A DNA stretch of 64,000 nt from Cordylochernes scorpioides. Lineage: Eukaryota > Arthropoda > Arachnida > Pseudoscorpiones > Chernetidae. Position 1 is the first letter of the stretch. Every line of letters starts with the position of its first letter. A program made the translations under genes and the position numbers. The stretch lies in the NCBI GenBank assembly GCA_030710605.1, contig CP092863.1, positions 113,522,010 to 113,586,009 of the forward strand. The letters run 5' to 3'. Under the pieces are notes generated by a model that ran no database searches, was not told the origin of the DNA, and saw only the letters and a program-made list of their open reading frames with translations. Shown in pieces: positions 1 to 12,100 of this stretch.

Positions 1-558
1 AACAATGCTGCTAGAAAACATAAACACACTATTTATTTGGTTTTATTACCTTGTAGTTACAAGAGGCTGTTTTAGCCAGACATCTCCTGGCCATGCATCT
101 GAACATTGCTGATGGCTTGTGCCATCTATCAGAATAAACATAAACTAGTCATTTTTCTATTATTTATTCCTGAATATTAACCCTTTCTTGATAAATCAAG
201 AAGCATCAATTATACACATGTTTCATGCTATTGGCACTTGTCAGTGTGGTACAGGCTGTTACTATCTGATAATGCTCTATTGACATTCAGATTCCCCTTA
301 TCATTGGTTACTTCTGGCTCTGAGGATACAAGTTGGCCACATCAGGGCTATGTACCTTTCACTTATAGCTCCCAATACCAGGCCATTCTTTGAGATGTTA
401 TCAAACACATATTTTCCTTGGTCTATCTCTTCCCTCCTCCTTTCTCTGCTTTTGGCTAAGATCACATCAGTGTTATCTCCCTTCTTTAAGGGATGTATCC
501 TTCCACCAGTGGCAAAGCTTCTTGCTGACCCCAAAATTCACATTTTCAAGCAAATGTC
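1..558. other. Intergenic, no gene recognised
   Basis: AT-rich DNA. I see no exon-like open frame with splice sites. A fragment of the palindromic MITE family (TTTTATTACCTTGTAGT, near 42-58) and a short TTGATAAATCAAG dyad near 188 are the only recognisable pieces; the dyad recurs in the fold-back at 1390-1972. Confidence 0.5.
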
Positions 559-914
559 ATATAAAGTAGTATACATTCATGCACAAAACTTAAGGAAGTT
601 GTACCTTTTAGCATGTATATCTGGATCCAGACAATAACTCTGAAAGATACACTCATGGACAAAACTTAAGGAAGTTGTACCTTTTATCATGTATATCTGG
701 ATTCAGACAATAACTCTGAAAGATACACTCACGGACAAAACTTAAGGAAGTTGTACCTTTTAGCATGTATATCGGGATTATAACTCTGAAAGATATTACA
801 GTGACCTTTATTGAAAACACACGAGATAACCAAGTGTAAACAGCCTCTGTCTCCTTAAAAAAATAGATGACCAGCGTCATCACTTTCCACTTCCTTAAGT
901 TTTGTCCATGAGTG
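559..914. mobile_element. Mariner-type MITE with triplicated left end
   Basis: The right terminus (about 889-914) is the reverse complement of the left terminus at 650-676 (CACTCATGGACAAAACTTAA), giving terminal inverted repeats of about 27 bp, with TA before the left end. The left-end segment of about 80-90 bp is present three times in tandem (from about 570, 650 and 730). There is no transposase. Related copies lie at 23950-24140 and 37049-37230, with a fragment at 31117. The TIR style fits non-autonomous Tc1/mariner elements; the family name is inference. Confidence 0.65.
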
Positions 915-1389
915 TGAATAGGAGTTGTGTTATCTATTAATAAATTTGTATTATTTATTTTACGAAAAGGGCGTGCTTTTGGCTAATATAATAAAAGTAA
1001 TAGAGCCCCAATGTGTTTGGCAGTTTTGTAAATAACTCTCTGACCACAACTAATAAAACAGTTACCTTGGTGCACTGTGGGTGGTACAACGGCAGCTCCC
1101 GGGACACCAGGAGTGGTCCTGAAACTGTGGGACCAGGTTGTCATCACAGAGTGTAAAAACACATATTTCACAATCCTTTGTTGCACTCTTCTAAAGCTTT
1201 ATGTAAAATTCCCTTTTTCCTAATTACAAAACTTCTGAAGACAAATACTTTCGTAATTTTAGTTTGTGGCTTATATGCAAAAATGCTTGAAGCATATTTA
1301 AATATATTATTTATAAAGAGCACTTGTATGCAGAAGTTTAGCTTACATTTTTTTTGTATATATATATGTATATATATATTAAAAATAAA

Positions 1390-1972
1390 GAAGGCATCTC
1401 CTGACCACGAGCACATGTGCTTTTTAGATGGCAGAGTGCCATCTAGTGGAGCAAGAATAAACTAAACGTTTATTAAGCTTGCTCCGTGATATTTGGCCAA
1501 CCCAATTTCTTGATAAATCAAGAAAAGCCATCCACGAGATGGCGCTCTGCCATCTAAAAAGCACATGTGCTCGTGGTCAGGAGATGCCTTCTTTATTTTT
1601 AATATCAACACCAGACCCACTTATCTTTTATTTTTTTTCTATTGTTTTCTCATGTGTTAAGCGTCTTTACGCAAATTTGGCCTTAAATATCCATTTCTTG
1701 ATTTCTCAAGAAGCCATTGGGTCCAAAAAATCTTTTTGGATGCAGTGGTTACAGCCTACTCCACGCTGACGAGCGCCAACAGCGCGAAACGCGTTCGTGG
1801 ATGGCTTTTCTTGATTTATCAAGAAATTGGGTTGGCCAAATATCACGGAGCAAGCTAAATAAACGTTTAGTTTATTCTTGCTCCACTAGATGGCGCTCTG
1901 CCATCTAAAAAGCACATGTGCTCGTGGTCAGGAGATGCCTTCTTTATTTTTAATATCAACACCTGACCTACT
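1390..1972. repeat. Fold-back repeat with about 150-bp arms
   Basis: The stretch 1390-1537 is repeated in reverse complement at about 1795-1972: both contain GATGGCAGAGC, a CACATGTGC palindrome, GGAGCAAGAATAAACTAAAC and the TTCTTGATTTATCAAG dyad. A third copy of the distal part (1539-1613) sits next to the first arm in opposite orientation. No coding capacity is seen. This is either a snap-back DNA element or two nested MITEs. Confidence 0.6.
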
Positions 1973-4058
1973 TATCTTTTATTTTTTTCTATTGTTTTCT
2001 CGTATATATATAAATAGAATCCCCTCCCCCCCAAAAAAAAAAGGCTTTAATAAAAGCATAGAATAAAGGGTATAAAGAATCCGGAAATGTCTATTTATAT
2101 ATTTGAACAAGTTTCAAATGTGTGGAAAATATTCAATGCTATGAAAGTACCTACCTAGAAGTCATGGTGAAGTCCTCATCAGCATGATGTCCTCTGGTCA
2201 CCCACAACACACTTGGTGTTAACAATCTGTGAGATCACAGGTTTCATTGACATCAAGTAGCAGGATGGGGAAGATGGGCTTAGTCCAAAAGTGCCAAAGG
2301 CATCACAAAGCCATAATTACTATTTTAACGGCCATCTTCAACCCTCCAACTGTTGTATTCTTTACTAGACAAAAGTCCCAGCTAAGTACCCAAGTCTTCA
2401 CAACTAAAATTATTTATTGGTAGTATTAAGATTGTCAGTATATATAATAGCAGTGAAGCTAGGTATGCATTAATATATTAGTAACATTTTGTCATCACAC
2501 TCATAAACTCATTACTAAACCAACTGGAGAAGTATTGGGAAATAAGTGCATTCCATAATGGACATGGGATTGGGAGTAATGAGATAGTAGATGAACTAGC
2601 AAAGGAAACCAGGAAGATGAGACAAAAGAAAATTCAGTTGTCGGATGATGGCAACAATGCTGTTATTGAAACATCACACACCATTTATGTATTTGGTCCT
2701 ATTACCTTGTGTTTCTAGTCCAAGTTGGACCTTATCATTCCCCCTGAATTATCCTGTTATAATAGTAATATAGAAATTCTCTTTATAATAACTTTTATCA
2801 GTCAGTAGAAGTGGAGATTTTTGCTTGAAAGCTTGTTTTGTCACAATAAAAAAGAAACTTATTTTTAATTAATTTCTATAATTACATATCCTGTTATTGG
2901 ACTAATTAGCATATTCCAGGTGTTGAAACTCTGGAGCATTGACCTAACTCAATATTGTGTCTAAGTTTCATCCAGAAATATTGTGTGGAAATAAATATAC
3001 ATTTACAGTCAACACCTCAAGGGATCAGAATTTTCAACTGAATTATAAAGTCTGTGTTGAATTATAGTTGGTTAATAGACCAGATGGTTAATTCGTACCA
3101 ATATATTTCATTGCTAGGCATATTTTTCTAGGGGAATTTGTTGTTAACACATAAGGGGTGTTGAATTGTAGCCAGTGAAGGTAAATAGGCTGATTGGGAT
3201 TTGAAATATGGTTGATTTATGGCAAGTTCTGAATTTTTAGTTGGTTGAATTAAAGAAGGTAATTTGAAAGGAAAAAATGTCTGGGATTTGAAAAAAAATA
3301 GCTGAATTAAAGTGAGTGTTGAATTAAAGCCAGTTGAACTGAGGAGGTTACACTGCATATAGATAAGATTGAATACCGTAACAAAATGGAGAATACATTG
3401 GAATGCTGAAATGGGAGTAGTGCTCTTTCATACAAAAAATTTTTGTTTTTCACTATTTAGGATGATAAGGAAAGGGATGAAAATTAATACAAAGCTAGAT
3501 GAAAATAATCATCAGACAAAATAATAAAAATTGTGCTTTATCATCTCAATACATATTGTTTTGATGATGAGTTTTCAATGAGTTGGAGTGGATGCTTGAC
3601 AGCAATTTTTTTGTGCATATCTCTATGTTCAATATATATGGACACAATAATAAAATGTCATTGAGTGAAGATGGACAGATTGTTGTTGAGTGTTGTACAC
3701 TCCAAAAGTTTGGTGTTTTTTCCAAGTGGAAGATTGAGAGGTCAACAAAAAAAGATGTCAAAAAGTGTCACTCTCTGTTTTTTGCTCTCTGATGACTTTC
3801 CTCTAGTGTTCTACTTGTCCAGTTTCTATACAACTTGCTGCCACAATTTGTTCCTCAGTATCAAATTGCTTCTTTTATTTTCCCACACACAAAAATCATA
3901 TTTCCATTAAGATGTAAGAAGGTTCTACAAAGTTATTTAGGTAAGGGAAAGAAACAGCTGGAAGAATTGATAAGCAATATCACTGATAAGACAAACTCTT
4001 TTTTTAAATGTTTATCTTTTATATTTAAAAAAAAAAGCATAATATAAAATTCTACATG
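1973..4058. other. Intergenic, no gene recognised
   Basis: AT-rich sequence. The only recognisable piece is half of a palindromic MITE (about 2640-2715, with TGTTATTGAAACATCACACA followed by TATTACCTTGTG). Open frames here are short, of low complexity and without family features. Confidence 0.5.
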
Positions 4059-4152
4059 TACAGTAGAACTTCTCTGTAAAGGAGAACAACACCCAGTTGC
4101 TGAGTCAAAGGTGTTTTTTAGAGAAAGAGCTGTCCACTTACTGGGGAGTTGC
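4059..4152. mobile_element. Tigger-like MITE fragment
   Basis: Begins CAGTAGAACTTCTCTGTAAA preceded by TA and continues into the same body seen at 22565-22718 and 30275-30600 (AACACC..GTTGC..GAGTCAAAGGTG). The right end is missing. Confidence 0.5.
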
Positions 4153-4362
4153 AATTTTTATATGTTAAAACTAAAAAAACAAAACAAAACTTGAGCATAT
4201 ATTTTTTATTATAGCATATTATGCCCTTGTTCAACACAGTGTAAATGGTTATAGTAAACTAGTTTAAAAATACCATTTAAACACATTGAAAATGAATTTT
4301 ATTAAAATATATATATATTTTTTTTGTTTTGAAAAAAAGAGCAATCCATACTTAATTCATTA

Positions 4363-4577
4363 GATAATAAAAGGCATATATTGGATTTAATAAAATATTT
4401 ATTTTGCCAATATTTCGGCTGGCTGAACGCCAACCTTTATCGGTTTTATAACACTATGCGGCGCTGAGTTTGTGTATACAAAAATGTAATGCTTCGATAA
4501 AGGTTGGCATTCAGCCAGCCGAAATATTGGCAAAATAAATATTTTATTAAATCCAATATATGCCTTTTATTATTTAA
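4363..4577. mobile_element. Near-perfect palindromic MITE
   Basis: Arms 4363-4442 and about 4491-4577 are reverse complements over about 80 bp (left arm begins AATAATAAAAGGCATATATT; the inner part reads AATATTTCGGCTGGCTGAA). The loop is about 48 bp. No open frame. A transcript would form a long hairpin. Confidence 0.75.
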
Positions 4578-4655
4578 ATAAATAAATAAATATTATTTAT
4601 TTAACTTTCGATTTTCTTAATTGTCTGCTCTCTCTCTTGCAGGTATGTCTATTAT

Positions 4656-4790
4656 ATATAAAATCAATAAATGATGACAATAGAGGACCTATTTTCCAGG
4701 CCTATAACTACCATTGCAAAATTGGAGAGGACTTCAGGAATTGGTTTAACCATGGAGATAAGCATCACCACCACCATAAATGATGCATTG
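4656..4790. repeat. Dispersed repeat, inverted partner at 38130-38240
   Basis: Contains TTGGAGAGGACTTCAGGAAT and TGGTTTAACCATGGAGATAA, which reappear as the reverse complement at 38130-38240. No coding capacity. Confidence 0.5.
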
Positions 4791-5332
4791 GGAAAGGATC
4801 TGTTGTTTGGAGATGTCCGCTAGTGAGAATGTATTATCAATGGGAGGGCAATTTTGGCAGTAAAAACTGTCTGTTGTTCGCTATCAAAAGAGTCAGCTAA
4901 GGAAGGTTTTACTGTATTCTGTTCTGATACTAAGTGTTGCCTTGAACAGTAATCAACCACCATCAGCAGAATGCTCTTTCACAGTTTCTGGTGGGGAGAC
5001 AGAGAAGGGTGCTAACAGAACTAAATAGGGATAAATGGACATTGTGTAGGGAAATTTCTTATTCTCTAGTTACCATGTAACATTGTCTTTAATTGTAGGA
5101 AAAGCATAGGAGATAAATTACAGAGATAACAATGATAATTATAAACATTTTTTAACAATAAAAATTTCAAATATATAGAATTAAAATGTATTTCTACAGC
5201 CCTTATATCCTGCGATGATTAAATGGATGATCCTTTGTTTTCAAATATAGTGTTTAACAATAGTAAATGTAAATTTTTGAAAGTTTAACTATTTATGGAA
5301 TATAGATTTTTCTTTTTAAAATAAACAATTTC

Positions 5333-5500
5333 TACTGCTCTTACTGCAATGATATAAATAATGGGAAGGCCTGGCTCATCAATTGTGAACCCTCCCAGCG
5401 GTTTCGCCAGTTTAATCTACTATACCGCTGTAATATTGCATTTGGCTGCTTTGTTTTATATCGGTACTGAAAATGAATTCTTGGAAAAAGTATTTTAAAT
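5333..5500. repeat. Dispersed repeat, inverted partner at 38320-38490
   Basis: Contains ACTGCTCTTACTGCAATGAT and a CCTCCCAGCGG segment that recur inverted at 38320-38490; a shorter relative is at 41440-41525. No open frame of interest. Confidence 0.5.
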
Positions 5501-7226
5501 AAACTATAAGGACATAAGCTTTGAGAAAGGTAAAAATATATGTACATTAGAATGTATATATTCGAATTACATAAAGTTTTTTTTTTTTTACTTATTCTTT
5601 ATTACATAAAGTAAAAAGTAAATATGTTAATATGTTTAGATCTGTAAGAATAAATCAATTGACTGTAGCTTTAGAGTGAGAAGAGGAATGCCAATATTTA
5701 TTTTGAGGAAACACCATTATATATTCAGGTAAACATTGACAGTTGAGTGGACTGTTAATGAAAACATGGTGTTCGAATAAATGTTTATTTTAGACATGAA
5801 AAAATTAATCAAAAATATGATTTTTTTTTCAATTTAACAAAAAAATATCTACAATAAAATAATACCTAATCCAAATTGTGCTTTATCATTAACAAAAATA
5901 AATAAGTTGACATATCAAATTTCCAAAAAAGGCGCAATGCAATGACATCAACTTGGGATGGCCCATCATCATATTTCTAGCTGTGAAAGTAAACAATGGG
6001 CTTGTGATACTAAACACTATAACCTTCCATCCTGGCAATATACTATAGTATAAAATTGTGGCGGCAGTCTGTTGGTCAAAATGACATTTCTTCATTAATG
6101 AACCAGGCCTTTCCTATTTATGTTCCATTTACAAATTTTATATCTTTTCTTGGGCATAAAGGTAGATCTTTATTAAAATGCTTATGTATCATTTGAAATT
6201 AAGCCGTTGTTCAGTTTGTTTTTAAAGTATCTTGCAATACAATTATTTAATGTGCGGTTGGTGAGATTACAGTAGTCAATTGTCAGTTTGGCATTTCGAA
6301 CGGCGGGTTGTAAACGCCGGTTTTCTGTTTTAATGGAATATGGGTCAATATTGATTATTATGGAACTTAATTTAATACCTAATATATTGTTGAAATTTTA
6401 TATTTTTACATTATTGGCCTTTCATAAAGATATTACAAATCACACATTTCGGCCGGTATCTATAAACCCACTTTTTAAAATGGAAAACAGAAGTTCAAAA
6501 TATAGCAAGAATTTTGGGGTATTTAGTCCATTAATGGCCTATATACATTTTAATGCAAAAAATTTAAAGAGCAGACTTACACGCTAAGCCTACACAGAGT
6601 AGGTACAGGTAGATGTAAATAGAAATCTGTGGTGTCAGGTTAGTTTTTTTATTTGTATTTTATTTTATTAAAGAGAGGGGAGAGAAAATGTTAATATACT
6701 GCTATTTAAAATACGATTGACACGTCATTTTAAATAATAACCTATTATAGTGATGAAATTAACTAAATGTGTATTCCATGACGAAAACAAACAGAAGAAC
6801 TTATAACTTTAAAAAGTTAATAGGATTGTTATTATTTGCATTTACTTATTAACCAGAATCGCCGGCGCGCGATTATATTATATAATGAAAAATGATAGAG
6901 AGTATATATTTTTATTATTTAGAAAGATATGAAGAAATTACTTTATATATACACCATTATTCAAGAACCTGGGTAAAAAAAATATATAGGCCATATAATT
7001 ATATATATATCAGAAGGAGACATTTTATAAAAATTTACTTCAAAAAATAATAATACTGGAATGAAATATTAACAATGATGCACTTTTTGGGGTGCCTGAG
7101 GAAACGCCAACGTGTGTACAAATTCTTATCGCATTTTTAGAGGCTGCTGGTTGCGCAGGGTCAGGAATGTAATCAGGGCTGCTAGATTTGCCAGTTCGTT
7201 GAGAATACTGAGGCAATTGATGAGTG
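5501..7226. other. Intergenic, no gene recognised
   Basis: AT-rich sequence with no recognisable exon, RNA gene or named repeat. The last bases, AGTG at 7223-7226, are the left target-site duplication of the following LTR element. Confidence 0.5.
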
Positions 7227-9135
7227 TGTTGCGTTCCCGGTTTGGATAGATGAAAAGGAAGGATACACGATGTGACTTATTAAAGTTTCCTTACTTAAGT
7301 ATATATATATATAGCAATTTAGGCCAACAACCCCATGTATATAACCCGCAGCAAGACCTTAATGTTGTATAATAGAAGCACAGCTGTCAATGATGCACTA
7401 TCGACATATGTCTTTACATCATCACATGTAATGCAATTTGTGCAAACAGGATAAATAAAATAATAAAAAGGGGAAAACTCTGTAATTGATTAAGAGTTGA
7501 GCTAAAGCAGGGATCGAGCATATAATATTGTCAGAACAAAGGTCTAAAGATGGAAACAGCCACGACACTAGTATACAATTTCATCAGACAACCCATGAAA
7601 TCGTTATTAAATTGGACAATCTATAAAAGACTCCTTCTGGAGGTTTAGCAACCCACTGAAGACGCTGGGAGCTATTTCATAGAGGAAAATTATAGCAACA
7701 GATCTCTATAATTTCTACAGATCAACTGTAAATAGATTCATATTAAGGTATTTTTATAGCCCAAATAACACAAACAATAGTCAAACATACAAATCTGTTT
7801 GCATCATGCCGTACCCTCCTAACAGCGTAACAATAGCGCCGAGGAATCAGAAAATATGGTATAATGGTAAATATAATGGAATAACGCACTGAAACACATA
7901 AAAGTACAAACATTACTAAAACCTGACAGATAGATACCCTCAAAGTAGCCCTGATAAAGTCGTATTTTGCAACTGTTGCTATGTCAATATATCACAGCAA
8001 AGATATAGTACACAACTCTATTCCAACAGAGTCGGTAGTTCTATATTTAGTACAATTTGTGAAATTAAGGTGTGGGGGTAGTGCCATAAAGCAAAAGGAA
8101 TGAAATATGTATGAGAGGAAACAAGAAAATTTCTCTAGATATTTATTTAAATAAATTAAAATTTGGGAACATGTCTATAATGACGAGATATGCTATTTAC
8201 ATAGTAATCTAGATAGAGGTGACCTGAAGTTACTTAAAGCCCTTTTAGGGCCCATGCGAAATCTAGGTTGGTTACTACACAAAAAGGGGGGGCGCTAAGT
8301 CATAATGACAAATGGCTTACCTTTTCTCGAAAGTGCCGGCAAAGGTCTGGTCTCCGACTGAAGACTGTCCTCTCACTGAGCGACTCAGATTGAATCTTTT
8401 TGGCAACGAAACCCTCTTTTATCTTTGTCTCCCTCCATTTTCATTCGCTGGCCGCGCCAAAGTTTCTATTGGCTGGCATTTTCATTCGTCGAAAAAAAAA
8501 AACAATCAAAATGGCCAACACAGACGCCCCAGGCCTCTCCCATCAAAATAGAACATATAGTATTACCAAAACAAAAAAATCTAAAGAGAGAAACAGCCAC
8601 GGCACTAGTGTAAATCCCATCAAAATAGAACATATAGTATTACCAAAACAAAAAAATCTAAAGAGAGAAACAGCCACGGCACTAGTGTAAAATTTCATCA
8701 GACACCAGGCCCCCCTCCACATGGATTGAAATACGATCCTCCCTTTTCTCGGGAAGGTATATATAACGAGCCCCCTTCCCCTTGGACTGTAACACGATGC
8801 TTCCCTCTCTCGGGAAAGATATTTATATGGCCTTAGTCTTTTAGAAATCTTCCTTCTCCATTTCTTCTGGTCACCTTTACCTAGATTTTAAATGAGGGGT
8901 ATATATGTACATATGATACAACAGCTTCCAGCGCGGATATCTCTGGATGTCATTGGTGTCTTCTTCTCTACCAGGCATCAGCTTTCGGCATGGAAGTCTG
9001 GTGTCATCAAGAGTCTAGGTTTCTGGGAAAAAAGGTGGTCTATAAGTCTATGTGGGAGGGAAGCCATGTATCCATTTGACGTTGATCATACATACATCTT
9101 CTGTTGGGGTATGGTTACAAATACGTGCCCCAACA
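7227..9135 (-). repeat. Left LTR of LARD-like element (3' LTR)
   Basis: 1909 bp, TGTTG...CAACA termini. It is 58 bp longer than its partner, mainly because of a tandem duplication of about 77 bp near 8541-8690 (ATAGAACATATAGTATTACC occurs twice). Apart from that the two LTRs differ by scattered substitutions and small indels. Confidence 0.85.
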
Positions 9136-9153
9136 ATCCTCCCCCTGCCAAGT
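9136..9153 (-). other. Polypurine tract of LARD-like element
   Basis: On the minus strand GGCAGGGGGAGGAT directly precedes the TGTTGGGG end of the LTR. This fixes the orientation. Confidence 0.65.
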
Positions 9154-12100
9154 AATGGACAAATGCGTTTATGCTACTCATTATTCATCTGCTTTTCATC
9201 AGTTACTATGAAAGCAGGCCCACTTCTAGCAAAATGCATTTTCCATTACTAGGTGAAGCCAGATGTACCGAAACCTATAGGGAAAATAAGGCTAATCAAA
9301 TGATGGTATGTCATTGTAGATGTTTATTATTCTGAGTATTAGTGGGCATCGTGCATCCTGACAAAGGGTTTCTTTTGTTATTATTCTGTCAGCCCACTGT
9401 TATCAACACAGGCCATTGGGGACAGTCATATCATATGTATGGAAGTAAGCAAGGTCATCTGTCTTACCATTCATGGGTATATATACCACCCTTCCACTTT
9501 CTTCTTTGGTCTTGAGGAGTAGGCCTTCCTTGTGGTAGGTCCTCTCAACCCCATCCTTGCCTCTTGGGGTTCTGGATTCACTGCTACCTTCTTTCTGCTA
9601 ACAATACAGTTAGAACATTTTCCTATTACATATTATATATAAAAAAATTGGGCGCCAAGAAGTCGTTTAGAAATAACTGACTAGTCCAACTCCTAAAACA
9701 TGCCAGCATCTTTATTTAAGTACCAATCAAGACATTCGTGTGGTATAGTTATACATATACAATCAAAGGAAAGGATAATTATAGTTAGCTGAAAGAAATA
9801 TCTTTGTATATAATGATTAGCCTATGACATGATGACTTTTGCTAAATTAAAAAAAAATTACAGAAACAAATTATGAAAGTAATTATTAAATAAGGCACGA
9901 AATATGTAATGATAAAATGAATCCTTCCATGTTATATGATGGGTATAATATATATATATTGAAGAAAACACGTATCATGCAGATAGTGATTAAATATGAT
10001 AAAAATCATCCCATGATAGATGATAAAGAAAACTACTACAAAATTATATATGATGACAAAATATATATACATATACAGGTAAGGCGGATAAAAGACAATA
10101 AGGATAAAATAGATCATGCCTTGAGGGAAGAATAAGCCATGACAATATGTTAAAAAAAATCGCAACATGGTAGGTAAATATTACTAATATCATGAATATC
10201 ATAAGAAATAAAATTGTTGAAATGAATAGTATATGATTATAATATAATATATATGATATAAAATAATAACATATTCAATAAGAAAATGAAAACATAATAT
10301 ACATTTGTGCGCTGAAGGTTCAAGGTTTAGTATCTCAGTTAAGTTTTCAATCTTATCCAGTCTGGAATCACGAGTTGGTCACTGGGTAATATTCGTCTAT
10401 CCCGATCCTATTGGGGGGTGTGTTCTCTCTTGTGTGTTAGATTCCTCAAATTACAATACTCTCTCAACCCAGATGGGTACGTCATTTAGAATCTTGGTCA
10501 AATGGAACATAGCCCAGACCTCTATTAAACTACACAGTCCATTTAAATCTAGGGTGACAACCGTATGAAGATAATTTTTTTTTTTGTTTTGGCAGAGCGA
10601 CTAATCAATTTCTACTATTTTGTTTGTGGCTCCGTTTACCTTGCCTCTGGGGTGTGTACAGTTCAGCTACCTCCCCCTTCCAAGAGATTCATATTACTTT
10701 CATCTACTAATATACTCTCTATTCATTGACCTGAATCCTATAAATCTACATCTTATAAGTTTGAATTTTATCAATCTGAAATTTTGGTTCCTTTTACAAA
10801 TTCCTTCAGAATTCTACTCCCTGTATAACTGCTCTTAATTCTACTGTCCTCAATACAACACTTCTAAAACTTTGACTCACTGGCTCGTTCTGGCGTCTCG
10901 TTCGCGGTCCTTATAGTTAACTAATACTTTAAAATCTTATCCTATCATGGAACGAGTTTAAACTCGTTGAAGGTCCTAATAATTACTTATTCTGCCTCTC
11001 GAATCGGTCTTATACTCGAATTCATTCCAACAAAACGTATGGCAGGGCGAATCTTTTATTAGCAGAAACTTCCGCTAGCTATGGGGGATCAAACTGGTAC
11101 CAAAAAAAAAATTCAATAGACGGAAACTACTTCGTCTAGAATAACTGGGCAATCTCTGCCTACATGCTATTCTTACAGGACCTCCCGTCTGAAACACCCT
11201 CGCTCCAGCCACGCTAAAAGCGTCGAAACTACGGTGTCAGATCGGTTACCCAAGGTCGCGCCGTTATACCCCAGGCTATACGGCATGGCTAAAACAAATC
11301 CCCCATCCTGCATAAAATTCAATCTATACCTCTTCGCTTCCTCTTGCGAGGAGGAGATGAGTGGGCTGTCGGCTTGATCCCTGCCTTCCACTATCTCCAA
11401 GTCTGAGGGTCGGGATAGGGATCATTTATCCACAATCCTTAGAATTCAAGCTAAATTAAAATAAAAGGAAATCAAAAGAAAATTATATCCTCTAACGAGG
11501 GACCTAACAAAAGGGAGCGAATATTTTCTATCTAGATAGAGTTTGTAGTTGTCCTGTTTGAGGCTTCTCGTTCTGACAAAATAAAAAAAAAAAAATCGAT
11601 CCTATTAAAGTCCTTAACCCTATTCTAATGTAATTTGGGCTCACAATATAATAGTTTTTAACCTTTTTCAACATTCATTGCACCAATTCATTCATACACC
11701 CTCCCCCCTATCATTCGCGGTACGCATACAAACTAAGGTTGAAAGCTGCTACAAAGGCCAAAATACTCATTTATCTATATCAATAGATCCTAACAAATGA
11801 TAACATCTTTCAGGACACAATGTGAAATCAAATAAAATAATAAAATTAAAACAAATTGGGAACTAAAGCCCTAGGTTACTCAAAAGAAAATGCCTCTGTA
11901 CAAGCTCTATATATACTAATACTTTATACTCGATAAATGATTGTTAACAATAATTGTTAACAATTCTAAATAATCTGGAAGCTAACCTACCAAAAAAAAA
12001 AAGAATCAGTGTAACTTCAAAAACTGTCCTTGCCTTGACACTAAGTGACTATTCACGACAATTCTATAAAGACACACACAAATTATAAAGGCGAATAAAG

